A DNA stretch of 64,000 nucleotides from Idiomarina seosinensis_A (GTDB lineage Bacteria; Pseudomonadota; Gammaproteobacteria; Enterobacterales; Alteromonadaceae): contig NZ_CP085211.1 in NCBI RefSeq assembly GCF_044797955.1, forward strand, positions 930,001-994,000, in the 5' to 3' direction. The position numbers were made by a program, and so were the translations under genes. The notes under the pieces are model-generated. The model worked only from the letters and a program-made list of their open reading frames with translations, searched no databases and was not told where the DNA came from. Numbering within the stretch: the first letter of the stretch is position 1; the number at the start of each line of letters is the position of its first letter. Below are positions 49,863-58,273 of the stretch, in pieces.

Positions 49863-50627
49863 ATGCAAGTTAAAGACAGTGTGATTGTAATAACCGGCGG
49901 AGCCCAGGGTCTGGGTCTGGCAATGGCCGAAGATTTTGCCCGCCAAGGCGCTAAGTTGGCACTGCTGGATATTAATGGTGATGTGCTGGGCGATGCTCAG
50001 GAGCATTGCGAAAAACTGGGAGCTGCCAAAGTCATCGGTTATGAAGTGGATATTACTGACGAAGAATCCGTAGAAACCGTATTTGAACAAATTCAGCAGG
50101 AATTTGATGGCATTGATGTACTGGTAAATAACGCCGGTTTACTGCGCGACGGTTTACTGATTAAGTACAAAGACGGTGAACTGAAGCAAAAAATGCCATT
50201 ACAGCAGTTTCAGTCAGTGCTGGATGTGAACCTGACCGGTACGTTTTTATGTGGTCGTGAAGCTGCTGCGCAGATGGTTAAGGCCAACAAGAAAGGCGTT
50301 ATTATTAATATCTCCAGTGTTGCCCGGGCCGGCAACATGGGTCAGACCAACTACTCGGCCACGAAAGCCGGTGTTGTTGCTATGACGGTAACCTGGGCCC
50401 GTGAACTGGGTCGCTACGGCATTCGTTGTGGCGCTATTGCCCCGGGCTTTATCGAGACTCCGATGACAGCGCAAATGAAGCCCGAAGCGATTGATCGTGC
50501 CTTAGCTATGGTCCCGTTGAAACGCTGGGGGCAACCTGCCGAGATTGCGCACACGGCACGCTACATTATTGAGAATGACTTCTTTAGCGGCCGCGTCGTT
50601 GAGATTGATGGTGGTGTCAGACTGTAA
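49863..50627 (+). CDS. Short-chain dehydrogenase/reductase of the branched acyl-CoA operon (ivdG type)
   Basis: Classical SDR of 254 residues: cofactor motif VIVITGGAQGLGLAMAE, DVLVNNAGLL, and the catalytic YSATK (Tyr/Lys) after NISSVARAG. Last gene of the mms operon, 12 bases after mmsB. It may oxidise a 2-methyl-3-hydroxyacyl-CoA intermediate of isoleucine breakdown, as proposed for similar operons; that is inference. Confidence 0.85.
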   Translation: MQVKDSVIVITGGAQGLGLAMAEDFARQGAKLALLDINGDVLGDAQEHCEKLGAAKVIGYEVDITDEESVETVFEQIQQEFDGIDVLVNNAGLLRDGLLIKYKDGELKQKMPLQQFQSVLDVNLTGTFLCGREAAAQMVKANKKGVIINISSVARAGNMGQTNYSATKAGVVAMTVTWARELGRYGIRCGAIAPGFIETPMTAQMKPEAIDRALAMVPLKRWGQPAEIAHTARYIIENDFFSGRVVEIDGGVRL

Positions 50628-50720
50628 ACCCTTTGCTCAGTATTAACTAAATAGTCTTTCACAAGGCGTCTCTGTTATAGTTGTTTTATTATAAACGGCG
50701 TAATTGAGGCGCTTTTTTTC

Positions 50721-51620
50721 ATGCGTAAACTGCCCCCGCTAAATGCTTTAAAGTCTTTTGAAGTAGCGGCTCGTCACCTAAGTTTTACCAAAGCGGCTGA
50801 AGAGCTTTTTGTTACCCAGGCTGCGGTGAGCCACCAGGTGAAAGCACTTGAAGACTTTTTGCAGTTAAAACTTTTTATCCGTCGTAACCGTTCGTTATTA
50901 TTAACTGAAGAAGGTCAGGCTTACTACCTGCAGTTACGCGATATCTTTGAGCAATTGGCACAGGCAACAGATACCCTGAGGCGGGTATCCGAACGCGGAG
51001 CATTAACCATATCGGTGCCGCCAAGCTTTGCTATTTTGTGGTTTGTGCCGCGGTTAAGCAGTTTTCGCGAGGAACATCCTGACATGGATATCCGCATTAA
51101 AGCGGTGGACGAGATTACCGGCTCACTGACGGATGATGTTGATGTCGCCATCTACTACGGTGACGGGCGCTGGCCCCACGTAAAAAGTTATCGTTTGCAC
51201 AAAGAGTATCTTTGGCCTGTTTGCTCGCCTTTACTGATTGATAAAGCCGGAATTGAGAAGCCGGAAGATTTGCTCAAACAGCCGCTGCTCCATGATGAAA
51301 CCCGTAACGCCTGGCAAGATTGGTTCGCTTTAGTCGGTCTTAACCACTATAAAGGTGATAACGGCCCGGTGTTTAGCCATTCAAGTCTGGCGCTACAGGC
51401 GGCAGTTCATGGGCAGGGTACCGCGCTGGCCAACAATGTGCTGGCCAAACCGGAAATTGACAGCGGCCATCTGGTGCGTGTTTTCCCGCAGGCTTTACCG
51501 CGCAATAAAGCGTTTTATTTAGTTTGCCGTGACAATCAGGCGGAAGTCGGTAAAATCGCCACCTTTCGTCAATGGTTACTGGCTATGGTCGAGAAAGAAG
51601 AAACAGAGTTTAGTGAATGA
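50721..51620 (+). CDS. gcvA: LysR family regulator GcvA
   Basis: Transcription factor of 299 residues resembling GcvA, regulator of glycine cleavage genes. N-terminal helix-turn-helix MRKLPPLNALKSFEVAARHL, LSFTKAAEELFVTQAAVSHQ and VKALEDFLQLKLFIRRNRSL are typical, followed by a substrate-binding domain. The gcvTHP genes are not in this window. The gcvA-DUF423-rlmM order seen downstream is the conserved one, with a hydrolase gene inserted. The next start overlaps its stop by four bases. Confidence 0.9.
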   Translation: MRKLPPLNALKSFEVAARHLSFTKAAEELFVTQAAVSHQVKALEDFLQLKLFIRRNRSLLLTEEGQAYYLQLRDIFEQLAQATDTLRRVSERGALTISVPPSFAILWFVPRLSSFREEHPDMDIRIKAVDEITGSLTDDVDVAIYYGDGRWPHVKSYRLHKEYLWPVCSPLLIDKAGIEKPEDLLKQPLLHDETRNAWQDWFALVGLNHYKGDNGPVFSHSSLALQAAVHGQGTALANNVLAKPEIDSGHLVRVFPQALPRNKAFYLVCRDNQAEVGKIATFRQWLLAMVEKEETEFSE

Positions 51621-52228
51621 CGGGTTATCAACAGCAACACACAGAAGGTACCTTTCGGGTCGTTTTTCTGCATGGCTCGGGCGCAGGCCCGGATACGCCA
51701 TTTATGAACTTCTTTGCTGAGCAATTTATTGCTTCAGGAGCTGAAGTGGTGCGGCCTGACTTTCCGTACTGGCAACAGGTGCGGGAAACCGGGAAGAAAC
51801 GGCCGCCTAACAAAATGCCGGTATTAGTTGAGTCTATTGATCAGTTGCTGTCAGTTCTGCAGCAAGATGGCAAACCGCTGGTGTTAATGGGGAAGTCACT
51901 GGGTAGCCGGGTGATGCTGCGATTAGCGGATAAACATAATGCCAGTGCGCTAATTGCCCTTGGGTTTCCGTTTTATCCGCCGCAAAAGCCGGAAAATTCA
52001 AGACTGCAGGAGTTATCAATGACTTCCGTCCGCGGGCTTATTCTGCAGGGCACCCGTGACCCCTTTAGCAAGCCGTTGCAGGCTGCTAAGGTTGAGTTGC
52101 CGGCTAATTGGCAGTTACAGTGGCTGGAGGGTGCCGATCACGGGTTTTCTGCAACCAGGGCAAAGGCGACTGATACTGCGCGGATATGGCAACAGGCAGC
52201 AACGGCCATTAAGGAGTTTTTTCCATGA
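51617..52228 (+). CDS. Alpha/beta hydrolase, KANL3/Tex30-like
   Basis: Cytoplasmic hydrolase-fold protein of 203 residues. An N-terminal VVFLHGSGAGPDTPFMNFFA gives the oxyanion loop, the nucleophile Ser lies in MGKSLGSRVML, the acidic residue probably in ILQGTRDPF, and the His in EGADHGFS. Substrate is unknown. It overlaps gcvA by four bases and the DUF423 gene by four bases, so it was inserted or retained as part of the cluster with coupled translation. Confidence 0.82.
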   Translation: MTGYQQQHTEGTFRVVFLHGSGAGPDTPFMNFFAEQFIASGAEVVRPDFPYWQQVRETGKKRPPNKMPVLVESIDQLLSVLQQDGKPLVLMGKSLGSRVMLRLADKHNASALIALGFPFYPPQKPENSRLQELSMTSVRGLILQGTRDPFSKPLQAAKVELPANWQLQWLEGADHGFSATRAKATDTARIWQQAATAIKEFFP

Positions 52229-52605
52229 GTCAGCTATTTTTGATAGCAGCCGCTGTGTTAGGCGGTTCAGGTGTTATGCTGGGTGCCTTTGCTGCCCATG
52301 GTTTAAAGTCACGTTTAAGTGACACTTTGTTAAATGCGTTTGAAACTGGTGTTACGTATCAGTTTTACCATGCCTTGGCCCTGTTGATTCTGGCCTTATG
52401 GTTAAAGCAAGGCCAGTCAGTCTGGTTTATTGCCAGTGGTTATTTATGGCTGGCCGGTGTTCTTTTGTTTTCCGGGAGTTTGTATGCCCTGGCGCTGACT
52501 GGCATAAAGTGGTTTGGGCCGATTACGCCGTTCGGCGGTCTGCTGTTGATAGCAGGCTGGATAAGTTTGTTTGTAGGTGCGATAAAATTAGGAGCAGTAA
52601 GTTAA
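52225..52605 (+). CDS. DUF423 family membrane protein
   Basis: Inner-membrane protein of 126 residues with four hydrophobic helices. LGGSGVMLGAFAAHGLKSRL and YQFYHALALLIL are the family-typical N-terminal segments, and ITPFGGLLLIAGW closes the protein. Function of the family is unknown. Its stop overlaps the rlmM start by one base. The AHG and FYHALAL pattern makes the family assignment firm. Confidence 0.88.
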   Translation: MSQLFLIAAAVLGGSGVMLGAFAAHGLKSRLSDTLLNAFETGVTYQFYHALALLILALWLKQGQSVWFIASGYLWLAGVLLFSGSLYALALTGIKWFGPITPFGGLLLIAGWISLFVGAIKLGAVS

Positions 52606-53714
52606 TGAGTGGTAGTCATACCGGTATAATTCTGTTGTGCCGGGCAGGTTTTGAGGGCGATTGCGCCGCAGAAATTCAGGATAAAACGGCACAACTGGGT
52701 GTGTTTGGTTATTGCCAGACACAGCCGGACCAGGCGTATGTGACTTATCACTGCCAGCTGGAAGAAGCCGACCATATTGCCCGCAAACTGGAATTAAAAG
52801 AGTTGGTGTTTGCGCGTGAGATGCTGGTGACACTGGGTGCCGTGAAGTTAGCCGGGGTTGACGATCGAGCCAGCGAAGTAATCGCTGCGCTAAAACCGCA
52901 CCAGGAAAGCTTTGGTCTGGCCGGTGAGTTGCGGGTTACCACGCCGGACACTAACGAAGCCAATCAATTATCTAAATTTTGTCGCAAGTTCAGTGTACCC
53001 CTAAGGCAGGCATTGCGAAAAAACGAGTTGTTAAGCCATAAGCCGTTAGCAAAGCGCCCGCTGCTGCACGTGTTATTTGTTAACTCTGCCCATGCGCTGG
53101 TTGGTTATTCCTACAGCTATAATCAAACGGCTTACCATGGAGGTATTGTGCGACTGCGGATGCCCAAAGACGCTCCTAGCCGTTCCACCTTAAAGTTAGA
53201 TGAAGCTTTTCAGGTTTTTGTACCCGAACACGAACAGGAAAAACGCATCCAGGCCGGTATGAAAGCAGTGGATTTAGGCGCTGCCCCGGGTGGCTGGACC
53301 TACCAGCTGGTAAGGCGCGGGATGATGGTTCAGGCGGTGGACAATGGACCAATGGCGGAAGCGCTGATGGAAACCGGTCAGGTAAAACATATTCAGGAAG
53401 ATGGCTTTAAATTTCGGCCAAAGCGCCGCAACATTAACTGGTTGGTCTGCGATATGGTCGAAAAGCCGGCACGGGTTGGTGAATTGATGACCGACTGGCT
53501 GCTGGAGGGGTATTGCCAGGAAGCTATCTTCAATTTAAAGCTGCCGATGCGGCAACGCTATGCAGCTGTTAAAGAATACCTTGAACAAATTCAGGAACAG
53601 CTACAGACTTTGGGTACTAAGCCCTTTGAAATTCAGGCAAAGCATCTGTACCACGACCGCGAAGAAATCACCGTGCACTTGCGCTGGTTACCGCGGCCGG
53701 CTAAAGCGGCGTAG
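52605..53714 (+). CDS. rlmM: 23S rRNA (cytidine2498-2'-O)-methyltransferase RlmM
   Basis: Methylates C2498 of 23S rRNA with SAM. A THUMP-containing N-terminal half is followed by an RrmJ-like methyltransferase: MKAVDLGAAPGGWTYQLVRR, VDNGPMAEALMETGQV and WLVCDMVEKPARV are the family landmarks. 369 residues. ATG at 52605 follows GGAGC; the long in-frame extension back to 52398 lies within DUF423 and is not real. A terminator follows. Confidence 0.95.
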   Translation: MSGSHTGIILLCRAGFEGDCAAEIQDKTAQLGVFGYCQTQPDQAYVTYHCQLEEADHIARKLELKELVFAREMLVTLGAVKLAGVDDRASEVIAALKPHQESFGLAGELRVTTPDTNEANQLSKFCRKFSVPLRQALRKNELLSHKPLAKRPLLHVLFVNSAHALVGYSYSYNQTAYHGGIVRLRMPKDAPSRSTLKLDEAFQVFVPEHEQEKRIQAGMKAVDLGAAPGGWTYQLVRRGMMVQAVDNGPMAEALMETGQVKHIQEDGFKFRPKRRNINWLVCDMVEKPARVGELMTDWLLEGYCQEAIFNLKLPMRQRYAAVKEYLEQIQEQLQTLGTKPFEIQAKHLYHDREEITVHLRWLPRPAKAA

Positions 53715-53755
53715 GTTGCTTTTACAGCAATAGGTTGCGAGTGCCGGTGAAAGAT

Positions 53756-53783
53756 AACAGCCAGCAGTTAAAAGCTGGCTGTT
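53756..53783. terminator. Terminator between rlmM and isocitrate dehydrogenase
   Basis: AACAGCCAGC (53756-53765) and GCTGGCTGTT (53774-53783) pair through 10 bp with an eight-base loop. TTT then AGGCTTTT follows on the + strand; the minus-strand side has a shorter T tract. It likely serves both convergent genes. Confidence 0.7.
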
Positions 53784-53790
53784 TAGGCTT

Positions 53791-54795
53791 TTAAAGACGT
53801 TCAATTACTGCTTGTGTGAAGTCTGTGGTGCCGTGGCTGCCACCTAAATCACGGGTTGTGCGGTCGCCGGATTCGATGACATCGGCTAGCGCCTGCGTGA
53901 TTTTTTCTGCTTTATCCTGCAAGCCGAGGTATTCCAGCATCTGAATTGAAGCTAAAATAACAGAGCTTGGGTTAGCCAGATTTTTGCCGGCAATGTCCGG
54001 AGCTGAGCCGTGTACCGCTTCAAAAATCGCGCAGTCTTTGCCAATGTTGGCGCCCGGAGCCATTCCCAGTCCACCGACTAATCCGGCACACAGGTCAGAG
54101 AGAATGTCGCCAAATAAATTGGTGGTAACAATAACGTCAAAATCTTCCGGATTCATCACCAGGCGCATGCAGGCCGCATCAACGATCATTTCAGCTGACT
54201 CGATGTCAGGGTACTCTTCCGCAATTTCGCGAGCCACTTTCAGGAACAAACCGGAAGTCGACTTTAAGATGTTGGCTTTGTGGACAGCCGTCACTTTTTT
54301 ACGACCTTCGCGTTGTGCCAGTTCGTAAGCGAAGCGAACAATACGCTCGGCACCTTCACGAGTGATTTTACTCATGGCCTCAGCTTCTGAGCCGTCCTCT
54401 GAAACTTTCTGTCCCAGCCCCGAATACATTCCTTCCGTGTTTTCACGAACGGTAATAATATCGACGTTTTCGTAACGTGCCTGGGTACCTTTAAAGGATT
54501 TTACCGGGCGTAAATTGGCATAAAGTCCAAAATGTTTACGCAGACTAACGTTAATCGATGAGAAGCCTTCGCCGACCGGAGTGGTCAGAGGGCCTTTCAG
54601 AGTTATGCTATTGCGGGCTATGGTATCCAGTGTTTCCTGCGGCAGCAGTTCACCGGTTTTTTCCAAAGCTGCCAGACCTGCATCGACATACTCGTAATCG
54701 AAATCACATCCGACTTTATCCAGGATTTCCAGTGCGGACTTAACAATATCCGGACCGATACCGTCACCGGGGATGACTGTAATTTTTGTACTCAT
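53791..54795 (-). CDS. Isocitrate dehydrogenase, NAD-type
   Basis: TCA cycle enzyme of 334 residues, of the short mitochondrial-like class. N-terminal ITVIPGDGIGPDIV, VTTNLFGDILSDL and the cofactor loop HGSAPDIAGKNLANP are visible. The residues after HGSAP are Asp-Ile, which in this superfamily favour NAD; NADP enzymes such as E. coli Icd have Lys-Tyr there. AAGGAAAG precedes the ATG. Being distinct from isopropylmalate dehydrogenase is supported by the RENTEGMYSGLG segment. The 128-base leader has no recognised feature. Confidence 0.92.
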   Translation of the reverse strand: MSTKITVIPGDGIGPDIVKSALEILDKVGCDFDYEYVDAGLAALEKTGELLPQETLDTIARNSITLKGPLTTPVGEGFSSINVSLRKHFGLYANLRPVKSFKGTQARYENVDIITVRENTEGMYSGLGQKVSEDGSEAEAMSKITREGAERIVRFAYELAQREGRKKVTAVHKANILKSTSGLFLKVAREIAEEYPDIESAEMIVDAACMRLVMNPEDFDVIVTTNLFGDILSDLCAGLVGGLGMAPGANIGKDCAIFEAVHGSAPDIAGKNLANPSSVILASIQMLEYLGLQDKAEKITQALADVIESGDRTTRDLGGSHGTTDFTQAVIERL

Positions 54796-54923
54796 AACGC
54801 TTTCCTTTTACCGAATAACGACTCTGTCACCAGAGGGGGAGGGCCTTTTTTATCGTCGTAAGTCTAGCACCGAAGCCATGTGCAGACCAGTCGACAAAGA
54901 TATAGACAAATTAATTGCAGGTA

Positions 54924-56471
54924 TTAATTTGCTGAATAGCTAAGCTCAACAAGGGGGCTGTACGGGTGACTGCTGGCAACACTGCTGTGCAAGATTTTTC
55001 TAAAGTCCAGTTCGGTTAGGTCCAGGCAATCGAGTGCCTGCTTCAGCTGCTGTCTGCTATCCACTGTCAGTTTCGCCTGGGGCTGGAAAATGCGTGCTAC
55101 GGCTAAATTCGCCAGTGTCATGATCGCTGGCAGTGGATGCTGTGGATAGTCTTGGGGGCTAAGCAAAGGCTGCAGCGGATCCGTTAACTGCCAGCGATGG
55201 ATTAACTGTCGTGCCAGTCGTTGATGGGCTTGCCGGGAAGTGCTGGCCTCGGTATTTACCCAGCTTTGTTTGGTTGCCGATGTCAGTTGCTTAATCTCGG
55301 GCCAGTGTGTTGCCTGCAACAAGCGGGGACTGCGGAACAGATCCGCTGCACTTAGCAGCGCCAGTAACGCAGCCGGCGCTGGAAGCTTGCACTCTGCCTG
55401 AAAGGCAAGCTTTCGTAACAGTATGGTCAGCAGAGACAAGCGTTGCATTAGCGATTGTTGCAGCGGCACACGCTGCTGCATGAATTGTTGTTGTAAAGAC
55501 GCTGTAGCCAGTGTTACCGCCGCTCGCTGCCCTCCCAGCCACAAATAAACGTGCTTCAAATCCATTCGCTGCGGATTATTAGCGCTGATCGATTGCTGCT
55601 GAGCGGCTTGTCGTAAGCTGTCAGCCAGAACCGGGTGCTGCTGAATATGACGGATAAGCGGAGTGAGTGCCCCTTTGCCCGCACTAAACCGGCGGATGGC
55701 TGTCAACAGAGCCTTCGGCGCTTTATAGCTGAGGCTGGCCACTTTGTTATCAAGGTAACTGAGCTGCTCAAGTTGTTGCAAAGCTTTATAGGAAGGCGAT
55801 GCAGGCCGTGACAGTTGCCACTGATGCATTTCAGTATAGGGTAGTTTTCGGGTTTGCTGAGCGTCAAGTTCCAGCGCAAGCAAATAGTCGTTCTCTGCAT
55901 TGACCACATAAAGCCGTTCACCGCTGCTTTGTTGTTGCACAATACTGCCTGCCGTCCAGCCCGGCGGCGTATACAGGTGCTCCGCGTAAATCCAGTAACG
56001 GCTTCGCTGCTCACCGGCCAGTAGCTCAGACAAGGTACGCGATCCCGACAGGGGATCGAGCTGCATGCGGCTGAGGCTCAGGCACCACTGGCTAAAGTAA
56101 TAACTGTCTGTCGTGGCGCTCTGCTCACCAAAAGCGGCTGACCAGATGGCCTGCTTAAGGCCTTTACGGCGCCAAAAGCTAAGGTTGTCGTTAACCGCCC
56201 GGGTAACGCAGGCGGCCGCTAATACCCGCCGATAATGAGTATGTAGCTGCAGTTTAGTGGCTAATTTAAGCGCGTTGACTGCACTAACGCAAGCCAGTTT
56301 AGCGGGCTGCTCAAGTGCGGTTGGCCGGGCAAAATAATGGGGTAATAGCTCAGCATAGCGGTGCCGGCTATATTCATCATCCAAATGTTGGATCCACTGA
56401 TAAATGGACGCGGTTGTAGGTTCTGCCAGAGCCTGCTCCGCGGAACGTACGAGTAAACCCAGGCGACTCAT
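54924..56471 (-). CDS. Divergent HDOD-like protein
   Basis: Protein of 515 residues without signal peptide or membrane segments. A central part (about residues 265-375) resembles HDOD domains: AIRRFSAGKGALTPLIRHIQQHPVLADSLRQ resembles the helix order, quoted in pieces as RRFSAGKGALTPLIRH and HPVLADSLRQAAQQ, and LKHVYLWLGGQRAAVTLAT resembles the LG-x-x element. The metal-binding HD motif is not seen, so it may be a scaffold or signalling protein. N- and C-terminal regions are unrecognised, rich in Leu, Gln, Ala. Its start overlaps the DUF3192 stop by four bases. Confidence 0.5.
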   Translation of the reverse strand: MSRLGLLVRSAEQALAEPTTASIYQWIQHLDDEYSRHRYAELLPHYFARPTALEQPAKLACVSAVNALKLATKLQLHTHYRRVLAAACVTRAVNDNLSFWRRKGLKQAIWSAAFGEQSATTDSYYFSQWCLSLSRMQLDPLSGSRTLSELLAGEQRSRYWIYAEHLYTPPGWTAGSIVQQQSSGERLYVVNAENDYLLALELDAQQTRKLPYTEMHQWQLSRPASPSYKALQQLEQLSYLDNKVASLSYKAPKALLTAIRRFSAGKGALTPLIRHIQQHPVLADSLRQAAQQQSISANNPQRMDLKHVYLWLGGQRAAVTLATASLQQQFMQQRVPLQQSLMQRLSLLTILLRKLAFQAECKLPAPAALLALLSAADLFRSPRLLQATHWPEIKQLTSATKQSWVNTEASTSRQAHQRLARQLIHRWQLTDPLQPLLSPQDYPQHPLPAIMTLANLAVARIFQPQAKLTVDSRQQLKQALDCLDLTELDFRKILHSSVASSHPYSPLVELSYSAN

Positions 56472-56842
56472 TCCAGTGCCTGGTAGTCTTCGTAGGCATC
56501 ACTGCCCCAGGCAACCAGCTGATTATCCCGGAACAATAAAGGAGTACACTCGTCTTTGCTGGTGATACCGTCTGAGGTAACATGATGAGTGCGGTAAAAC
56601 AGGACCTGATGAGCGCCGCTGCTGGTTTCTTTAGCTTCATTGATGTCCGGCGAACCCAGCACACGGATTACGGCATCCTTGCTCATACCAAACTCTAACT
56701 GCCCAATTTGTTTAGCATTGTAGGTTTCCCGCTCCTGCCACTTCATATCAGCAGGGTCGGCCTGATATAAGCTCAATACCAGGCTGACAATGGCACCGTA
56801 CGACACTACGCCGGCAATGAGAATTAAGACAATTTTACGCAT
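56468..56842 (-). CDS. DUF3192 family protein
   Basis: Small protein of 124 residues with an N-terminal hydrophobic helix (about residues 4-25) and no lipobox, so probably membrane-anchored. The DUF3192 core has YNAKQIGQLEFGMSKDAVIRVLGSPDINEA, quoted as LEFGMSKDAVIRVLGSPD, then VLFYRTHHVTSDGITSKDECTPLLFRDNQLVAWG, quoted as FYRTHHVTSDGITSKDECTP. A single Cys lies in DECTPL. Similar to SmpA/BamE-like folds by pattern only. Precedes the HDOD-like gene with a 4-base overlap; function unknown. Confidence 0.8.
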   Translation of the reverse strand: MRKIVLILIAGVVSYGAIVSLVLSLYQADPADMKWQERETYNAKQIGQLEFGMSKDAVIRVLGSPDINEAKETSSGAHQVLFYRTHHVTSDGITSKDECTPLLFRDNQLVAWGSDAYEDYQALE

Positions 56843-56867
56843 GCTTGCTGGTTATCGCTAATTATCG

Positions 56868-58223
56868 CTATTCGGTAATCACTTTATAGCACGGATGATA
56901 GACTGAGCCAGGGAGTTTCATCCGGCCCTGCTCGACAAAAGCACGCAGTAAGTCATCAAGTCGTTTCATCAGACTATTTTCGCCATGAATAGTAAAAACG
57001 CCATGTTTGCGAATCTGGCGAATACCTTCGTCTTTAACGTTACCGGCCACGATCGCTGAAAAAGCCCTGCGCAAATCAGCAGCCAGCTGCTCTGTTGGCT
57101 GTTCAGGATGAAGGTTTAACCCGGCAACGTTCTCGTGCGTGGGGATAAACGGGCGCTGGAACTGATCGTCAATTTTTAGCGTCCAGTTAAAATAATAAGC
57201 GTCACCGGAATCGCGACGGTACTGCTTGACCGCGCCCATCCCTGCGTGCATTCGCTGAGCAACCGCGGCCGGGTCGTCGATGATAATGCGGTAAAGGTTT
57301 TTCGCCTGATCGCCCAAGGTGGCGCCGATGAATTCGTCAACAGCTTCAAAATAAGCGCGGGACGACTCAGGTCCGGTAAGAATAACAGGCAGGTTTTGTT
57401 GCGTGTTCTGCGGATGCATCAAAATACCCAGCAAATAAAGTAACTCTTCGGCAGTGCCGGCTCCGCCGGGAAAGATAACAATACCGTGAGCGCAACGTAC
57501 AAAAGCTTCCAGTCGCTTTTCAATGTCCGGCAGAATGACCAGTTCATTGACAATCGGGTTTGGCGGCTCTGCGGCAATAATGCCCGGCTCAGTCAGGCCC
57601 AGATAACGACCGCCACTGACCCGTTGCTTGGCGTGACCGATGGTTGCCCCTTTCATGGGACCTTTCATCGCACCCGGACCACAGCCGGTACAGATGTTTA
57701 AGCCGCGCAAACCCAGGTGGTAGCCGACCTGTTTTGTGTATTTATATTCTGTTTCGTTTATCGAATGTCCACCCCAGCAGACCACCATATTGGGTTCTTC
57801 CATTGGCGTCAGGGTGCGGGCATTACGTAAAATATCAAACACTACGTGCGTCAGCGTGGCACTGTCTGCGGCCTGCAGTTCGGCTTCGGAATAACGCTCG
57901 CCGGTGAACAGAATATCGCGTAAGACAGATTCCAGTAGCTCACGAATACCAACAATCACTTCACCGTCGACAAAAGCTTCTTCCGGCGGCTCAATAAGTT
58001 CCAGCTTAATACCCCGTTCCTTACGGATGATATTAACCTGGAAGTCTTTATATGCATCATATATGTCAGCGCTGCTGTCGGTATGACTCCCAGAATTCAG
58101 TACCGCCAGGCAGCAGTTACGGAACAATTTGTACAGATGACTGTTCGACGATTGCTTTAACCGCTCGATTTCAAGTTGTGATAACAGGGACATACTGCCC
58201 TGTGGTGAAATACTGGCTCTCAT
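56868..58223 (-). CDS. ppnN: Pyrimidine/purine nucleotide 5'-monophosphate nucleosidase PpnN
   Basis: Cleaves nucleoside monophosphates to base and ribose 5-phosphate; E. coli PpnN is activated by (p)ppGpp. Lysine-decarboxylase-like domain with CTGCGPGAMKGPMKGA and FPGGAGTAEELLYLLGIL, the latter being the PGGxGTxxE motif. N-terminal domain ISPQGSMSLLSQLEIERL and C-terminal MKLPGSVYHPCYKVI align with E. coli YgdH. 451 residues, near the usual length. AGGAG lies 12 bases before the ATG. Confidence 0.95.
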   Translation of the reverse strand: MRASISPQGSMSLLSQLEIERLKQSSNSHLYKLFRNCCLAVLNSGSHTDSSADIYDAYKDFQVNIIRKERGIKLELIEPPEEAFVDGEVIVGIRELLESVLRDILFTGERYSEAELQAADSATLTHVVFDILRNARTLTPMEEPNMVVCWGGHSINETEYKYTKQVGYHLGLRGLNICTGCGPGAMKGPMKGATIGHAKQRVSGGRYLGLTEPGIIAAEPPNPIVNELVILPDIEKRLEAFVRCAHGIVIFPGGAGTAEELLYLLGILMHPQNTQQNLPVILTGPESSRAYFEAVDEFIGATLGDQAKNLYRIIIDDPAAVAQRMHAGMGAVKQYRRDSGDAYYFNWTLKIDDQFQRPFIPTHENVAGLNLHPEQPTEQLAADLRRAFSAIVAGNVKDEGIRQIRKHGVFTIHGENSLMKRLDDLLRAFVEQGRMKLPGSVYHPCYKVITE

Positions 58224-58273
58224 GCTAATTAACTACTCCTGTTGCGCCACCACTATGGTGGTCCGGGCGCCTG

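Noticed and set aside
58238..58262. CCACCA-CTA-TGGTGG hairpin between the diguanylate cyclase and ppnN
   Set aside because: Short 6-bp stem without a T tract; not enough to call a terminator or attenuator.
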